A DNA stretch of 19,716 nt from CALJIC01 sp039805565 (GTDB lineage Bacteria > Chloroflexota > Chloroflexia > Chloroflexales > Roseiflexaceae): assembly GCA_039805565.1 (NCBI GenBank), contig JBDLTZ010000347.1, forward strand, positions 1-19,716, written 5' to 3'. The notes beneath the pieces were generated by a model. The model was given only the letters and a program-made list of their open reading frames with translations. It searched no databases and was not told where the DNA came from. Made by a program: the position numbers and the translations under genes. Within the stretch, counting starts at the first letter, position 1, and every line of letters begins with the position of its first letter. This document shows, piece after piece, positions 6,949 through 14,147 of this stretch.

Positions 6949-6970
6949 GGGCGACCCTACGTGGTCGCCC
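6949..6970. repeat. 8-bp inverted repeat upstream of the rpe promoter
   Basis: GGGCGACC (6949-6956), loop CTACGT, GGTCGCCC (6963-6970), a perfect 8-bp stem. It lies about 44 bp before the -10 box of rpe, so it may be an operator or the end of upstream transcription. Confidence 0.5.
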
Positions 6971-7010
6971 CACTCGCCCCGCTCCCTCCCCACATCAGAC
7001 AGGCCTCGCG

Positions 7011-7019
7011 TGCTATAAT
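7011..7019 (+). promoter_or_regulatory. Extended -10 promoter of rpe
   Basis: TGCTATAAT is a perfect TGn extended -10 element, 33 bases before the rpe ATG at 7053. No good -35 box lies 16-18 bases upstream, as expected for extended -10 promoters. Confidence 0.65.
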
Positions 7020-7052
7020 GCGCCCTGTTCGCCGCTCAGACGACAGGTCGCT

Positions 7053-7748
7053 ATGCCGCTGACACACCACGCAGGCCGCCCGGTCCTCCTCGCCCCTTCG
7101 GTGCTCTCCGCCGACTTCGGGCGCCTCGCCGAGCAGGCCCGCGACGCCCAGGTCGCCGGTGCAGACTGGCTCCAGGTCGACATCATGGACGGCGTCTTCG
7201 TGCCCAACATCAGCGTCGGCCTCCCCGTCGTCGCCGCGCTGCGCCGCGCCGTGTCGATCACGCTCGACTGCCACCTGATGATCGTCCAGCCCGAGCGCTA
7301 CATCGCAGAGTTCGTCCGCGCCGGCGCAGACCACATCACCGTCCACGCCGAGGCCTGCACCCACCTCCACCGCACCGTCCAGCAGATCAAGGAGCTCGGC
7401 GCCACCGCCGGAGTCGCGCTCAACCCCGCCACGCCGCTCGGCGCTCTCGACGAGATCCTCCCCGACATCGACCTCGTGCTGGTCATGACCGTCAACCCGG
7501 GCTTCGGCGGCCAGGAGTACATCGCCAGCAGCACCGGCAAGGTCACCCGCCTCCGCGCCCTGCTCGACGCGCGCGGCCTCGGCCACATCCCCATTCAGGT
7601 GGACGGCGGCGTCAAAGCCGACAACGTCGCCGAGGTGGTGGCCGCCGGCGCCTCCAACATCGTCGCGGGCTCCGCGATCTTCAACTCACGCCAGAGCGTC
7701 GCCGAGGCGGTCCAGGCGATGCGAGCGGCGCTTGGGGTGCAAGGTTAA
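7053..7748 (+). CDS. rpe: Ribulose-phosphate 3-epimerase
   Basis: A 231-residue TIM-barrel enzyme interconverting ribulose 5-phosphate and xylulose 5-phosphate in the pentose phosphate and Calvin pathways. Family landmarks are LAPSVLSADF (13-22), VDIMDGVFVPN (42-52), LDCHLMI (71-77) with metal ligand H74, MTVNPGFGGQ (145-154), VDGGV (183-187) with catalytic Asp D184, and AGSAIF (205-210). The usual first metal ligand, a His two residues before the first Asp (HxDxMDG), is Gln here (Q41, with D43 and D46 intact). The rest is intact and length is normal. The ATG at 7053 follows only a weak AGGT site, but the family N-terminus and the extended -10 promoter at 7011 support it over an upstream in-frame start. 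Confidence 0.95.
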   Translation: MPLTHHAGRPVLLAPSVLSADFGRLAEQARDAQVAGADWLQVDIMDGVFVPNISVGLPVVAALRRAVSITLDCHLMIVQPERYIAEFVRAGADHITVHAEACTHLHRTVQQIKELGATAGVALNPATPLGALDEILPDIDLVLVMTVNPGFGGQEYIASSTGKVTRLRALLDARGLGHIPIQVDGGVKADNVAEVVAAGASNIVAGSAIFNSRQSVAEAVQAMRAALGVQG

Positions 7749-7797
7749 AGCATAACACCCCAGCCTCCGTCGCACTGTCTACCTGGCGCTCTGCGCT

Positions 7798-8604
7798 TTG
7801 ACCGAGAAACAGATTGTGAAGCTGGTACTGGCCGCCACCCACCACGACCCCGAGGGTCGGCTCGCCCCGCAGACCCGCCGCGCCCTCCCCGCGCTCGCCG
7901 CCCGCTTCAGTGCTCTGGCCGTGGTCGCCACCGAGGACACCGCAGAGGCGTCGCTCGCGCCGCTCCACGAGGCCGGCGCCTCGGTGCGCCTCGTCCCCGC
8001 CGACGGCCTCGCCCACATCGGCCGCGCCCGCCGCGCCGCCCTCGAACTCGCGCTGGAGACCGGCGCTGAGACGCTGCTGTTCTGCGACTTCGACCGCGCA
8101 CTCCACTGGGCCGAGCAGTACCCCGCCGAGCTCGCCCTCGTCGCAGAGGCGATCCCCGCCCACGACCTCACCGTGCTCGGGCGCACCCCACGCGCCTTCG
8201 CCAGCCACCCACGCGCCCAGCGCGACACCGAGGCGATCATCAACACGGTCTTCGAGCAGGCCGGCGGCCTCGCGTGGGACGTCACCGCCGCCGCCCGGGG
8301 CCTCTCCCACCGGGGCGCCCGCGATATCCTGGCCAGCTGCCCCGAGCAGAGCGTCGGCACCGACGTCGCCTGGCCGCTGTTCGCCCTGCGCGGCGGCGCG
8401 CTCACCCTCGCCTACCGCGAGACCGAGGGCCTCGAGTTCGAGACACCCGACCGCTTTGCGGAGGAGATCGCCGCTGCCGGGGGCCTCGAGCGCTGGGTCG
8501 CCCAGATCGACGCCGACCCGCGCCAGTGGGCGCTGCGCCTCGAGGTGGCCCGGTTTGAGGTGCTGGCCGCGATGCCGTATACTAGTGCCTCACTGGGTCG
8601 ATGA
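7798..8604 (+). CDS. Uncharacterised protein, possible GT-A-fold glycosyltransferase-like
   Basis: A 268-residue protein I do not firmly recognise. The N-terminus (KLVLAATHHDPEGRL, 8-22), the alternating strand/helix pattern, and LLFCDFDRALHW (93-104) with a D97-F98-D99 motif resemble the nucleotide-sugar-binding half of GT-A glycosyltransferases. The later GTDVAWPLFAL (187-197) could be an acceptor-site segment. No signal peptide or membrane helix is seen. The start is uncertain: TTG at 7798 gives this length, GTG at 7816 gives 262 residues, and neither has a good Shine-Dalgarno site. It lies 49 bases after rpe and may be cotranscribed with it. The proS promoter is embedded in its last 50 bases. 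Confidence 0.7.
   Translation: MTEKQIVKLVLAATHHDPEGRLAPQTRRALPALAARFSALAVVATEDTAEASLAPLHEAGASVRLVPADGLAHIGRARRAALELALETGAETLLFCDFDRALHWAEQYPAELALVAEAIPAHDLTVLGRTPRAFASHPRAQRDTEAIINTVFEQAGGLAWDVTAAARGLSHRGARDILASCPEQSVGTDVAWPLFALRGGALTLAYRETEGLEFETPDRFAEEIAAAGGLERWVAQIDADPRQWALRLEVARFEVLAAMPYTSASLGR
8555..8583 (+). promoter_or_regulatory. Candidate proS promoter inside the upstream gene
   Basis: TTGAGG (8555-8560), a 17-base spacer and TATACT (8578-8583), within the 3' end of the preceding coding sequence. The expected transcript starts near 8590, about 69 bases before the proS ATG at 8659. Confidence 0.55.
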
Positions 8605-8658
8605 CCCCGGCCAGAAGCGCGCCCGACACAACCTCGTAGATTGTATAAGAGGATTCCA

Positions 8659-10101
8659 ATGCCCAAAGAGGGAATTACCCCGCGCGAGAAAGATTACTCC
8701 CAGTGGTACCTCGACATTGTGCAGCAGGCCCAGCTCGCCGACTACGCAGAGGTGGTGCGCGGCTGCATCGTCTTCAAGCCCACCGGCTACGCTATCTGGG
8801 AGCGCATCCAGCGCGCGCTCGATGACCGCATCAAGGACACCGGCCACGAGAACGCCTACTTCCCGCTGCTCATCCCCAAGAGCTTCATCATGAAGGAGGC
8901 CGAGCACGTCGAGGGCTTCGCGCCCGAGCTGTTCGAGATCACCCAGATCGGCAAGGAGCAGCTCGCCGAGCCCTACATCATCCGCCCCACCAGCGAGACG
9001 ATCATCGGCCACTTCTACAGCAAGTGGATCCGCAGCTACCGCGATCTGCCGCTGCTGATCAACCAGTGGGCCAATGTGATGCGCGCCGAGATGCGCACCC
9101 GGCCCTTCCTGCGCACCGCCGAGTTCCTCTGGCAGGAGGGCCACACGGTCCACGCCGACGAGGCCGACGCCGAGCGAGAGACCCTCATGATCCTGCACGA
9201 TGTCTACGCCGACTTCTGCGAGAAGGAGATGGCGGTGCCGGTGATCAAGGGCCTCAAGACCGAGAAGGAGAAGTTCCCCGGCGCCCTGCGCTCCTACTGC
9301 ATCGAGGCCATGATGCAGGACGGCCGCGCCCTCCAGGCCGGCACCTCCCACAACCTCGGCCAGAACTTCGCGAAGGCCTTCGATATCACCTACACCGACC
9401 AGAACAACACCATCCAGCACGCCTGGACCACCAGCTGGGGCGTTAGCACTCGCCTGATCGGCGCGCTGATTATGTCGCACTCGGACGACGAGGGCCTGGT
9501 GCTGCCGCCGCGCCTCGCGCCCACGCAGGTGGTGGTGGTGCCGATTTACAAGAACGACGCCGAGCGCAGCCTGGTGATGGACGCCGTCCAGCGCATCACC
9601 GGCGGCTGGCGCGGCCGGCTGCGATTCAAGGTGGACGACCGCGATAACCTGACGCCCGGCTTCAAGTTCAACGAGTGGGAGCTGAAGGGCATCCCGGTGC
9701 GCGTCGAGGTCGGCCCGAAGGATGTGGAGAAGGGCAGCGTGGCAGTTGCCCGCCGCGACCGCCCCGGCCGCGAGGGCAAGTCATTCGTGCCGCAGGAGGG
9801 GCTCACCGAGCGGATCGAGGCGCTGCTGGTGGAGATCCAGGAGAGCCTGTTCCAGCGCGCGCTCAAGTTCCGCCAGGACCGCACCGCCGACGTCTCCAGC
9901 TACGAGGAGCTGAAGCAGCAGATCGAGCGCGGCTTCGCGCGGGCCTACTGGGCCGGCACCACCGAGGACGAGAAGCGCATCCAGGACGAGGTGCGCGCCA
10001 CCATCCGCTGCATCCCGCTGGAGCAGCCGGGCGCGGCCGGCACGTGCGTCTACACCGGCAAGCAGACCGACAAGATGGTGATCTTCGCCCGGGCGTACTG
10101 A
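8659..10101 (+). CDS. proS: Prolyl-tRNA synthetase, archaeal/eukaryote-type (ProS type 3)
   Basis: A 480-residue class II aminoacyl-tRNA synthetase that charges tRNA-Pro. Motif 1 lies around 32-50 (VVRGCIVFKPTGYAIWERI). The TSE proline-binding loop is at 111-113, motif 2 at 142-163 (RAEMRTRPFLRTAEFLWQEG), and motif 3 begins SWGVSTRLIGA at 259. There is no INS editing domain between motifs 2 and 3, and the chain ends VIFARAY with the C-terminal Tyr typical of the archaeal/eukaryote-like form. The ATG at 8659 has AGAGGA 5 bases ahead; an upstream in-frame TTG at 8641 is less likely. Only one Cys (in GTCVYTG) remains in the C-terminal module that often binds zinc in this family. Confidence 0.96.
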   Translation: MPKEGITPREKDYSQWYLDIVQQAQLADYAEVVRGCIVFKPTGYAIWERIQRALDDRIKDTGHENAYFPLLIPKSFIMKEAEHVEGFAPELFEITQIGKEQLAEPYIIRPTSETIIGHFYSKWIRSYRDLPLLINQWANVMRAEMRTRPFLRTAEFLWQEGHTVHADEADAERETLMILHDVYADFCEKEMAVPVIKGLKTEKEKFPGALRSYCIEAMMQDGRALQAGTSHNLGQNFAKAFDITYTDQNNTIQHAWTTSWGVSTRLIGALIMSHSDDEGLVLPPRLAPTQVVVVPIYKNDAERSLVMDAVQRITGGWRGRLRFKVDDRDNLTPGFKFNEWELKGIPVRVEVGPKDVEKGSVAVARRDRPGREGKSFVPQEGLTERIEALLVEIQESLFQRALKFRQDRTADVSSYEELKQQIERGFARAYWAGTTEDEKRIQDEVRATIRCIPLEQPGAAGTCVYTGKQTDKMVIFARAY

Positions 10102-10131
10102 TCGGGGTGTGGCAGCCTTCAGCTCCCGCAC

Positions 10132-10163
10132 ATAAAAATCGCGGAGGGGCGACGCCCCTCCGC
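10132..10163 (-). terminator. Intrinsic terminator of pcp (minus strand)
   Basis: The stem GCGGAGGGGC / GCCCCTCCGC (10141-10163, loop GAC) is followed on the minus strand by GATTTTTAT. This is a textbook rho-independent terminator 35 bases after the pcp stop. It also separates pcp from convergent proS. A 23-bp direct repeat of CCTCCGCACCTCCG (10157 and 10180) lies between it and the stop. Confidence 0.85.
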
Positions 10164-10197
10164 ACCTCCGAAGGCTACGCCTCCGCACCTCCGAGAG

Positions 10198-10803
10198 CTA
10201 CAGCGCCCGGAGCATGGCCCGCACCCCGGCACAGATTGTCTCGAGCGACATCGACGGGCGTGCGCGCCGCTCGCCGAGCATCTGCTCCGGCAGCGCCGGC
10301 AGGTGTACGAACCCCGATCGCGTCGGCAGCCCGTGCAGGTCACTGTAGTGCAGCGCCGCGTACAGCACCAGGTTGCACAGGTACGCCCCCGCCGAGAGCG
10401 ATAGCTCGGCGGGCACGCCCGCCCCCAGCGCTGCCTCCTGCAAGCTCCGCACCGGCACCGTGGCGAAGTAGGCCGCTGGTCCGTCCGAGACCACTGGCTC
10501 ATCCACCGGCTGGCTGCCCGCGTTATCGGGGATGCGGAAGTCGCACAGGTTCACCGCCACGCGCTCGACCTGGAGCGCCGCGACCCCATCTGCCAGTCCC
10601 AGCATCAGGCACACATCAGGGCGAAGCCGCTCCAGCGCCTCGGCCAGCATCTCCGGCGCGCGCTCCGCATCCACCGGCAGCACCATCGTGCTGATCCGCA
10701 GGCCCTCCACTCCCTCTCCGGACACCCGCCGCACCACCTCGGCCGAAGGGTTCACCCGCGCCCCGCCGAACGGCTCAAACCCTGTGAGCAGGACAGTCTT
10801 CAT
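10198..10803 (-). CDS. pcp: Pyroglutamyl-peptidase I (pyrrolidone-carboxylate peptidase)
   Basis: A 201-residue cytoplasmic cysteine peptidase (C15 family) that removes N-terminal pyroglutamate from peptides. It begins MKTVLLTGFEPFGG, the family signature. The catalytic triad is visible: E80 (QVERVAVN), C143 (SAGAYLCN) and H167 (GFVHLP). Length is typical. I chose the ATG at 10803, where GGAG lies 5 bases ahead, over longer in-frame starts whose extra residues have no family match. The gene is 101 bases downstream of the Nudix gene with a hairpin between, so it is probably a separate unit. It is closed by an intrinsic terminator. Confidence 0.95.
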   Translation of the reverse strand: MKTVLLTGFEPFGGARVNPSAEVVRRVSGEGVEGLRISTMVLPVDAERAPEMLAEALERLRPDVCLMLGLADGVAALQVERVAVNLCDFRIPDNAGSQPVDEPVVSDGPAAYFATVPVRSLQEAALGAGVPAELSLSAGAYLCNLVLYAALHYSDLHGLPTRSGFVHLPALPEQMLGERRARPSMSLETICAGVRAMLRAL

Positions 10804-10870
10804 CATCACTCCAGCACGGCATCCTGGCCGCGCGCCATACGGCTCGTTATCGTAGACTCTCACACAACAA

Positions 10871-10903
10871 GCCGCCGGTCCAGCCTGAGAGGGCCACCGG
10901 CGG
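10871..10903 (-). terminator. Terminator-like hairpin after the Nudix gene
   Basis: On the minus strand CCGCCGGT pairs with ACCGGCGG over a 16-base loop, starting directly after the Nudix stop codon, and is followed by CTTGTTGTG. The weak T-tract makes intrinsic termination possible but not certain. Confidence 0.45.
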
Positions 10904-10904
10904 T

Positions 10905-11447
10905 CTACCGTCCCTGGAGCCGCGCCGCGTGCAGCACCGCGATGACCGTCATGGCGTCGCGGATCTCGCTGCGGAGCACCAGGTCCAGCACCTCATCGAA
11001 GGGCATCGCGGCCACCTCGAGGAACTCTGTCTCGTCGGGCACTGCGGCCTCAGGCGTCAGATCATAGCCGAGGAACAGATAGCAGGTCTCGTCGCAGACA
11101 CTCTTCGAGGAGTGGAAGGTGCTCACCGGCACCAGCCACCCAGCGGTGTAGCCCACCTCCTCGCGTAGCTCGCGCCGTGCCGCCTGCTCGGGGGTCTCAT
11201 CGTGGTGGATACCGCCGGTGGGCATCTCCCAGCGGTGACTCTCGCGGGCCACGTAGCGGTACTGGCGCACCATCAGCACGCGTCCATCGGGCATGAAGGG
11301 CAGCACACCTACCGCCCGCCCCATTGTCACCACGCCGTAGATCGTCGTGCGGCCGTCGGGTAGCTCGGCCACGTCCTCGCGCACGTCGATCCACTTGTTG
11401 CGGTACACCTCGCGGCTCGACCGCGTCTTCCAGGGCTTGGGGGCCAT
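10905..11447 (-). CDS. Nudix hydrolase, ADP-ribose pyrophosphatase-like
   Basis: A 180-residue Nudix enzyme. The Nudix box G-x5-E-x7-REUxEExGU is complete at 78-100 (GGIHHDETPEQAARRELREE then VGY). The layout of an N-terminal beta domain (EVYRNKWIDVREDVAELPDG) followed by VRQYRY and the box fits the ADP-ribose/NDP-sugar pyrophosphatase subfamily, which hydrolyses NDP-X to NMP and X-phosphate with Mg2+. I chose the ATG at 11447, 11 bases after the ROK stop, with GAGG about 9 bases ahead. It is the last gene of the SIS-ROK-Nudix cluster, where hydrolysis of a nucleotide sugar would fit the context. Confidence 0.93.
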   Translation of the reverse strand: MAPKPWKTRSSREVYRNKWIDVREDVAELPDGRTTIYGVVTMGRAVGVLPFMPDGRVLMVRQYRYVARESHRWEMPTGGIHHDETPEQAARRELREEVGYTAGWLVPVSTFHSSKSVCDETCYLFLGYDLTPEAAVPDETEFLEVAAMPFDEVLDLVLRSEIRDAMTVIAVLHAARLQGR

Positions 11448-11458
11448 AACACCCAACC

Positions 11459-12397
11459 TCACACGGGCAGCCCGAGCGACGCGCCGCCCAGGATACCGAC
11501 GTCATCGCCCAGCGCGGCCGGCACGATCTCCAGCTTCGGGTCGAGCGCGCGGTAGGCGGCCACGCGCCGCACCGGGTCGAACAGCAGGTCGCCCGCGCGC
11601 GTCAGCCCGCCGCCCAGCACCACCCGCCCGGGGTTGAGCAGGTTGCAGGCCGAGGAGATCCCGATCCCAAGCCACTCCATCGCGGCGTCCCACACCGCGC
11701 GCGCCAGCGGGTCACCCGCCGCAGCCGCATGCGCCACATCCCGCGCCGTCACCGCGTCAGCGGGAATCGCGGCCAGCGAGCTCATCGCGGCGCCCGGCCC
11801 CCGCAGCAGCACGCGGGCCTCGCGCGCCACCGAGAGCCCCGAGGCCAGCGACTCGAGGCAGCCGTTGCGCCCGCAGGGGCAGGGAGGGCCGTCCGGCTTC
11901 AGGATCTGGTGTCCCACCTCGCCGGCCCAGGCGCGCTCGCCGCGGTGCAGCTGCCCGCCCACGATCACCCCGCCGCCGATGCCGGTGCTCACCGTAAGGT
12001 ACAGCATGTGGCGCACGCCGCGCCCTGCCCCGAAGCGGTACTCGGCCAGCGCCGCCGCGTCGCCGTCGTTCGCCACGGCCGCGGGCGCCCCCAGAGCGTC
12101 CTCGAGCCGGTCGGCCAGCGGCAGGCTCTCCCAGCCCGGCACGTGCATCGAGAGGCGCACCGTCCGCCCATCGGCCTCCACCGGCCCGCCGAAGCTGACG
12201 CCAACCGCCGAGAGCCGCGAGCCGCGAGCCGTCAGCAGCGCCCGCGCCATCTCAAGCATCAGCGCCAGGCTCGCCTCGGCCCCGCCACCCACCGGCGTCG
12301 GCCGAGAGTCGCGCGCCACAACCGCGCCCGTCGCCGCGTCCACCAGCCCGGCGGCCAGCTTCGTCCCGCCGAAGTCAAGTCCGAGGATATACATCAT
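11459..12397 (-). CDS. ROK-family sugar kinase (glucokinase-like)
   Basis: A 312-residue ROK kinase. The phosphate-binding LDFGGTKLAAG is at 7-17, and ANDGDAAALAEY (109-120) carries the catalytic Asp (D111). STGIGGG (137-143) is the second ATP loop. The ROK zinc site is intact: EVGH (160-163) with H163, C173, C175 and C180 (CPCGRNGC). Family members phosphorylate glucose, N-acetylglucosamine, N-acetylmannosamine or allose; the EVGH zinc-site form is typical of hexose kinases, but the exact sugar is unknown. The ATG at 12397 has GAGG 6 bases ahead and follows the SIS stop by 8 bases; ATG at 12394 and GTG at 12403 are alternatives. The cluster suggests a role in a phosphosugar pathway with the SIS isomerase. 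Confidence 0.93.
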   Translation of the reverse strand: MMYILGLDFGGTKLAAGLVDAATGAVVARDSRPTPVGGGAEASLALMLEMARALLTARGSRLSAVGVSFGGPVEADGRTVRLSMHVPGWESLPLADRLEDALGAPAAVANDGDAAALAEYRFGAGRGVRHMLYLTVSTGIGGGVIVGGQLHRGERAWAGEVGHQILKPDGPPCPCGRNGCLESLASGLSVAREARVLLRGPGAAMSSLAAIPADAVTARDVAHAAAAGDPLARAVWDAAMEWLGIGISSACNLLNPGRVVLGGGLTRAGDLLFDPVRRVAAYRALDPKLEIVPAALGDDVGILGGASLGLPV

Positions 12398-12405
12398 CCG
12401 CACCC

Positions 12406-12975
12406 TCAGTCTTCAGCCTTCCGCAGACGCACACCCAGGCTCACCGCCAGGCCGTGACAGATCGCGCTGTGTACGTCCTCGACCTCCGGCATGAAGCTGC
12501 TGGGCGCCACCAGCGCGTGGCGCGCGAGCCCGGCCAGCTTACCGCCGTCGAAACCCGTGAGCGCCAGCGTGACCGCGCCCTGCTCGCTGGCCCACTCCAC
12601 CGCGCGCAGCACGTTCGGCGAGTTGCCGCTGCCCGAGATCGCCAGCAGCGCGTCCCCGGGCCGGTAGAGCGACATGAGCTGCTCGACGAACACGCGCTCA
12701 TAGGCCGTGTCGTTCGCCCAGGCCGTCATCACCGGCACGTTGTCGGTGAGGGCCAGCGCCCGCAGCCGCCGCCGCTCCGGAGTCACCGTCCACTTCGCCA
12801 GGTCGCACGCCAGGTGCGAGGCTGTAGCCGCGCTGCCGCCGTTGCCGCACACGATGATCGTCCCGTCGCGCTGGTAGGTCTCCCAGAGCGCCTGTTCAAT
12901 TGCCGCCAGCGGCCCGGCCGGGACGTTCGTGAGCGCAGCGGCGAGCGAGGCCAGGTATGTGTCTACTCGGCTCAT
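12406..12975 (-). CDS. SIS-domain phosphosugar isomerase (GmhA/phosphoheptose isomerase-like)
   Basis: A 189-residue single-SIS protein. CGNGGSAATASHLACDL (43-59), ISGSGNSPNVL (113-123) and VEDVHSAICHGL (165-176) match the D-sedoheptulose 7-phosphate isomerase (GmhA) and DiaA family, which works as a tetramer with active-site Glu and His near these motifs (H174 here). GmhA begins heptose synthesis; the related DiaA binds DnaA. The neighbouring sugar kinase and glycosyltransferase favour the metabolic role. The start at 12975 has GGAG 9 bases upstream. The last codons are built from a GGCTGAAGACTGAGG sequence that also occurs as a dispersed word elsewhere in the window. Confidence 0.9.
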   Translation of the reverse strand: MSRVDTYLASLAAALTNVPAGPLAAIEQALWETYQRDGTIIVCGNGGSAATASHLACDLAKWTVTPERRRLRALALTDNVPVMTAWANDTAYERVFVEQLMSLYRPGDALLAISGSGNSPNVLRAVEWASEQGAVTLALTGFDGGKLAGLARHALVAPSSFMPEVEDVHSAICHGLAVSLGVRLRKAED

Positions 12976-12995
12976 CTGAAGTCACTCCGGGGAGG

Positions 12996-13018
12996 TTAGG
13001 AAGGCGATGCCCTCCTAA
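12996..13018. repeat. 10-bp hairpin between the GT2 and SIS genes
   Basis: On the minus strand TTAGGAGGGC and GCCTTCCTAA pair over all 10 positions (one G-U) around ATC. It lies 5 bases after the GT2 stop and 20 bases before the SIS start. With no T-run it could be a processing or attenuation hairpin rather than a terminator. Confidence 0.45.
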
Positions 13019-13023
13019 AGAGA

Positions 13024-13707
13024 TTAATCCATCAGGCGGTAGCGGAACAGCGCAAGGATAGCATAGAAGCCCTGGCTCGGCTTCATCTTCTTACCCTCCT
13101 CGTAGGTGCGCCCGAGGTAGCTCACCGGCACCTCGTAGATCCGGTGGCCGCGCTTGAGGACCTTCGCCGTGATCTCCGGCTCCAGCCGAAAGTCGTTGCT
13201 CTCGAGCTTCAGGTCGCGCATGATCTCGGTGCGCATCGCCTTGTAGCAGGTCTCCATGTCGGAGATCCAGCAGTTGAAGAGGAAGTTGGTGAGGAAAGTC
13301 AGCCCCTTGTTGCCCAGGGCGTTCCAGAAGTACATGCCGGTATGCCGGCCCATGAAGCGCGAGCCGAACACCACGTCCACCTTGCCGTCGATAATCGGGT
13401 TGACCACCTCGTAGTAGTCCTGCGGGTCGTACTCGAGATCGGCGTCCTGCACGATCACAATATCGCCGCTGGCCCGTGCGAGACCGCTGCGCACCGCCGC
13501 GCCCTTGCCACGGTTCGTGGGGTGACGCACCACCACCAGCGAGGGGTCGCGGGCGGCCTCCTCGCACAGAATGCGGTACGTGTCGTCGCTCGAGTTGTCA
13601 TCCACCGCGATGATCTCTTTGGGGATGTTCACCTCCCGCACCTTCGCGAGGATCGTCGGCAGCGTGGCTGACTCGTTGTAGCAGGGCATGATGACCGACA
13701 GAAGCAT
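13024..13707 (-). CDS. Glycosyltransferase family 2, polyprenyl-phosphate glycosyltransferase-like
   Basis: A 227-residue GT2 enzyme without membrane segments. LSVIMPCYNE (3-12), AVDDNSSDD (34-42) and VQDADLEYDP (86-95) with the DAD metal site (88-90) are the nucleotide-sugar-binding and catalytic motifs. SDMETCYKAMR and EVPVSYLGRTYEEGKK are characteristic of the dolichyl/undecaprenyl-phosphate sugar transferase branch (DPM1-like). It probably moves a sugar from a nucleotide donor to a lipid phosphate or glycan. The start has GAGG 8 bases upstream. It lies 30 bases after the small membrane protein gene and 48 before the SIS gene, all on the same strand. Confidence 0.92.
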   Translation of the reverse strand: MLLSVIMPCYNESATLPTILAKVREVNIPKEIIAVDDNSSDDTYRILCEEAARDPSLVVVRHPTNRGKGAAVRSGLARASGDIVIVQDADLEYDPQDYYEVVNPIIDGKVDVVFGSRFMGRHTGMYFWNALGNKGLTFLTNFLFNCWISDMETCYKAMRTEIMRDLKLESNDFRLEPEITAKVLKRGHRIYEVPVSYLGRTYEEGKKMKPSQGFYAILALFRYRLMD

Positions 13708-13737
13708 TCTCTCTACCTCGCCCCCGTCGTGGGGGGC

Positions 13738-14091
13738 CTATCTCATTGTGAGCCAGACGACCGGGAGCGCAACCACGGCCACAGCGAGCAACAGCAGCAC
13801 CAGCAGCTTCAGCTGCTCGGAGCTGCGGCGGGCTGCGAGCTGATCGCGCGCCTCGGGCGCGTACGGCACATTTGGCTGCTCGTCGAACAGAACCTGGCCC
13901 AGCGTGCCCGGGGCGCTCACAAGCCCGGTCACCACCGCGGTCACGAGCTGGCGGGCGGTGACCAGCGGCGGCGCCCAGTAGGCCTCGTCGTGGCTGATGG
14001 GCCGCTTGGTGAGGGCGCAGTAGAGCTGCTCGCTCACCACAGCCGGCTGCTCGCCGGTCTCACCGGGGACTGTATCGATGTGCGTGACCAT
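13738..14091 (-). CDS. Small tail-anchored membrane protein of unknown function
   Basis: A 117-residue protein I do not recognise. Its only hydrophobic stretch is at the C-terminus (94-114, LKLLVLLLLAVAVVALPVVW) followed by a short positive tail, so the first 90 residues should face the cytoplasm. The segment YCALTKRPISHDEAYWAPP (24-42) has Cys, His and aromatic residues that look like a conserved motif, possibly metal-binding, though one Cys alone is weak support. The gene has a near-perfect AGGAGG 9 bases before the ATG, and normal codon bias. It lies 56 bases after the aminotransferase and 30 before the GT2 gene. Confidence 0.72.
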   Translation of the reverse strand: MVTHIDTVPGETGEQPAVVSEQLYCALTKRPISHDEAYWAPPLVTARQLVTAVVTGLVSAPGTLGQVLFDEQPNVPYAPEARDQLAARRSSEQLKLLVLLLLAVAVVALPVVWLTMR

Positions 14092-14147
14092 TGTACTATA
14101 CCTCCTGGCTTGCGAAGCGCGCGTTCCGCGCCCTGACCCGCTGGGCG

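Noticed and set aside
8641..8658. TTG start of ProS six codons upstream
   Set aside because: The AGAGGA site is placed for the ATG at 8659, and the family N-terminus starts there.
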